From the NCBI RefSeq assembly GCF_035634895.1, contig NZ_DASQCC010000127.1, positions 1 to 64,000 of the forward strand: a DNA stretch of 64,000 nt, in the 5' to 3' direction. The notes below the pieces were generated by a model. That model was not told the DNA's origin. It ran no database searches and saw only the letters and a list, made by a program, of their open reading frames with translations. The stretch's first letter is position 1, and each line of letters starts with the position of its first letter. The translations under genes and the position numbers were made by a program. This document shows positions 62,184 through 64,000 of this stretch, one piece after another. Source of the stretch: Actinophytocola sp035634895. GTDB lineage: Bacteria; Actinomycetota; Actinomycetes; Mycobacteriales; Pseudonocardiaceae.

Positions 62184-63356
62184 GTGCTCACCGCTCGCAT
62201 CGGACTCCTGCTCGGCGCCGTGCTGTTCGGCGGACTCGCTCTGGTCGTGCCGCTCACCGCGGGCGACTGGGCCCTTGCCGGCACGGTCCTGGCGGCGGCG
62301 GTCGCACAGGCCGAGATCACCCGCCGCACACACCCCGGTCACCAGGATCTCCCCACCGCGACGGCCATGACGTCGGTCTGGTCGGTGGTGGCCGCGATCT
62401 CGGTGCACCTCACGCTCGCCGTCGCGCTCGTGCTGGTCCTGCACGCCTACCGCTACGTGCGTGACCGGCAGTTCCCCGCCGACGGCGGCGTGGTCGCGTG
62501 CGGGCTCGTCGCGGCCCACTTCGCCGCCTCGGCCGGCGCGTGGGCCACCCCCGACCCGGTCGCGGTGCTCGCGGTCTGCGCGGCCGTGGCCGCGCACCTG
62601 ACGGTCAACTACGCGCTCGGTGGGCACCGCTTCCGGCGCGGTGCCGCGGACCTGGGCCTCGACGCGGCACTGCTGACCGTCGGCGGCGTCACCGGCGCGC
62701 TCGCGGGCGGCGGGCTCCTGGTCGTGCTCGTCGCCGTCCCGGTCGTCGTCACGCTGCACAACGCGGCCCTCACGAAGCAGCTCGAGGACGACGCGTCGTT
62801 AGACAAGAAGACGGGCATGGCCACACCGGCGGCCTGGCAGGCGCACGCCGAGCACGTCTTCGCCGAGGCCGTGCCGGCACGGCGGCCGGTCGGCGTGCTC
62901 ATGATCGACCTGGACCACTTCAAGCGGCTCAACGACACCTACGGCCACCGCGCCGGCGACGACGTGCTCGCCACGGTCGGCGCGTGCCTGCGATCGGAGC
63001 TGCGGCAGGCCGACTTCGGCGGCCGGTTCGGCGGCGAGGAGTTCACCGTGCTGCTGCCGGACACCGACATCATCGACACCATGACCACGGCCGAGCGCAT
63101 CCGCGCCGCCATCGCGGACCTGCGTGTCTCGACCGTCGACAACCACGGCGAGCACACCGTGATCACCGGGGTCACCGCGTCGGTCGGTGCCGCGGCCCAC
63201 CCGCACCACGGCACCACGGTCGACGACTGCCTCCGCGTCGCCGACAGCCACGTGTACCAGGCCAAGGAACAGGGCCGGAACATGGTCGTCGGCATCGACA
63301 CGGCCCGCGTCGCGCTGCACACCCGGCGCGGGCCCAAGCCGCCCGAGATCGGCTGA
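62184..63356 (+). CDS. Membrane diguanylate cyclase (GGDEF), second of the pair
   Basis: 390 aa, the same plan as the previous gene: hydrophobic N-terminal half, then GGDEF (about 220-375) with LMIDLDHFKRLNDTYGH, the active site RFGGEEF and an I-site RQAD five residues before it. AAAGGGG is 8 nt before the GTG at 62184, which fits better than the GTG at 62175 that overlaps it. It begins 21 bp after the first gene's stop, so the two are one operon and arose by duplication. The membrane halves have diverged more than the GGDEF parts, suggesting different input signals. Confidence 0.87.
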   Translation: MLTARIGLLLGAVLFGGLALVVPLTAGDWALAGTVLAAAVAQAEITRRTHPGHQDLPTATAMTSVWSVVAAISVHLTLAVALVLVLHAYRYVRDRQFPADGGVVACGLVAAHFAASAGAWATPDPVAVLAVCAAVAAHLTVNYALGGHRFRRGAADLGLDAALLTVGGVTGALAGGGLLVVLVAVPVVVTLHNAALTKQLEDDASLDKKTGMATPAAWQAHAEHVFAEAVPARRPVGVLMIDLDHFKRLNDTYGHRAGDDVLATVGACLRSELRQADFGGRFGGEEFTVLLPDTDIIDTMTTAERIRAAIADLRVSTVDNHGEHTVITGVTASVGAAAHPHHGTTVDDCLRVADSHVYQAKEQGRNMVVGIDTARVALHTRRGPKPPEIG

Positions 63357-63491
63357 GCCACACCGGACGCCCGCCCGTGCCCGGGATGTCGCGAAGGCGG
63401 CCGATGACCTGAACGTGCCCGTTCACGCACGGCTGGCGCCGCGATCGCGCCGTTCGTGTGCCGCGTGCCCGGCGCGTGGTTTCTTGGTGGG

Positions 63492-64000
63492 GTGCGCCGA
63501 GTTCCGTTCGCCATCACGCTCGGGGGGCTCGCCGCGGCGGGGCCGCTCGGCGTGGACATGTACGTCGCCGCGCTGCCGACGATCGCGCGGGACTTCGGCA
63601 CCGGTGTGTCCGTCACCCAGCTGTCCGTGACGGGGTTCCTGCTCGGGATCGTGTTCGGGCAGCTCACCTTCGGCCCGCTCGGCGACCGGTTCGGGCGGCG
63701 GCCGCTGCTCCTCGGCGGCACCGTGGCCGCCGCGCTGTGCGCGGTCGGCTGTGCGGTCGCCCCGAACATCGTGGTCTTCGTCGGCGCGCGGGTGCTCGGC
63801 GGGTTCTTCGGCGCGGCCGGCATCGTGCTCGCCCGCGCGGTGGTCACCGACCTGTTCCACGGCCCGAGAATGGCGCGTTACTTCGCCGGTCTCGCGATGC
63901 TGCTGGGTGTCGCGCCGGTCATCGCGCCCGCGCTCGGTGGGCTGGTCATGCGGTTCGGCTCCTGGCGGGTCGTGTTCGTCGTCCTCGCCGGGATTAATCT
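63492..64000 (+). CDS. Bcr/CflA-type MFS drug transporter, 5' part
   Basis: Open from GTG 63492 to the window edge (169 codons seen). The N-terminus AITLGGLAAAGPLGVDMYVAALPTIARDFG is typical of Bcr/CflA-type multidrug exporters (D-M-Y-L-P motif, here DMYVAALP). The MFS signature is FGPLGDRFGRRPLLLGG between helices 2 and 3. Five helices are visible. The start has TGGTGGG close upstream. The C-terminal part is beyond the window. Confidence 0.85.
   Translation, partial: MRRVPFAITLGGLAAAGPLGVDMYVAALPTIARDFGTGVSVTQLSVTGFLLGIVFGQLTFGPLGDRFGRRPLLLGGTVAAALCAVGCAVAPNIVVFVGARVLGGFFGAAGIVLARAVVTDLFHGPRMARYFAGLAMLLGVAPVIAPALGGLVMRFGSWRVVFVVLAGIN

Overview
The window is a high-GC, gene-dense piece of an actinomycete chromosome. 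Many genes start at GTG or TTG with purine-rich ribosome binding sites, and several operons have ATGA/GTGA overlaps. Pseudonocardiales (Lentzea/Saccharothrix-like) is my best guess. It rests on the gene content: an F420-type LLM enzyme, a DUF5753 regulator with a DUF397 protein, an AfsR/SARP regulator, a kinase-STAND-WD40 giant, a FAAL-primed NRPS and a SagB-type enzyme. No rRNA, tRNA, CRISPR array, insertion sequence or phage module was seen.

Layout. 1-10 kb: end of a membrane protein gene, an LLM oxidoreductase, an Nramp-like transporter, then a leftward signalling group (two tandem single-pass coiled-coil membrane proteins, a 1481-aa kinase/STAND/WD40 protein and an FHA-like protein). 10.1-29.9 kb: one rightward biosynthetic operon. 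It holds an argininosuccinate-lyase-like enzyme, a cysteine-synthase-like/ATP-grasp fusion, a 41-codon ORF coupled at both ends, a 3225-aa NRPS (FAAL-ACP-C-A-PCP-C-A-PCP-C), an A-PCP-TE NRPS, a decayed 130-bp copy of part of the lyase gene, an MFS exporter and a penicillin-acylase-type hydrolase. I read it as a lipid-primed tripeptide pathway with a diamino acid in the middle. The diamino acid may be made by the lyase and PLP enzyme, and the acyl chain may be removed later by the acylase. 29.9-40.2 kb: small regulatory and detoxification genes (VOC protein, TetR, FAD monooxygenase, DUF5753 regulator, DUF1445, CNNM/CBS protein, DUF397, GlxA-like regulator, cupin, an oxidoreductase/acetyltransferase pair with its own TetR). 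Clear palindromic operators are present. 40.2-43.5 kb: a secreted three-repeat protein and an asparagine synthetase share a strong bidirectional terminator. 43.7-50.9 kb: seven overlapping genes (metallo-beta-lactamase fold, disordered ORF, DedA, two alkaline-phosphatase-superfamily proteins, cyclase, ThDP enzyme). 50.9-54.9 kb: CorA, SRPBCC, exonuclease-BRCT, esterase. 54.9-60.9 kb: a divergent AfsR/SARP regulator faces a compact locus with a 40-aa peptide gene, a SagB-type dehydrogenase and an MFS transporter; this looks like a minimal peptide-modification (RiPP) cluster without YcaO. 61-64 kb: two tandem membrane GGDEF proteins and the start of a Bcr/CflA-type MFS gene.

The two most interesting loci are the NRPS cluster and the SagB locus. 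Both contain coupled genes of about 40 codons that a routine annotation could miss. All family assignments come from reading motifs; no database search was run.
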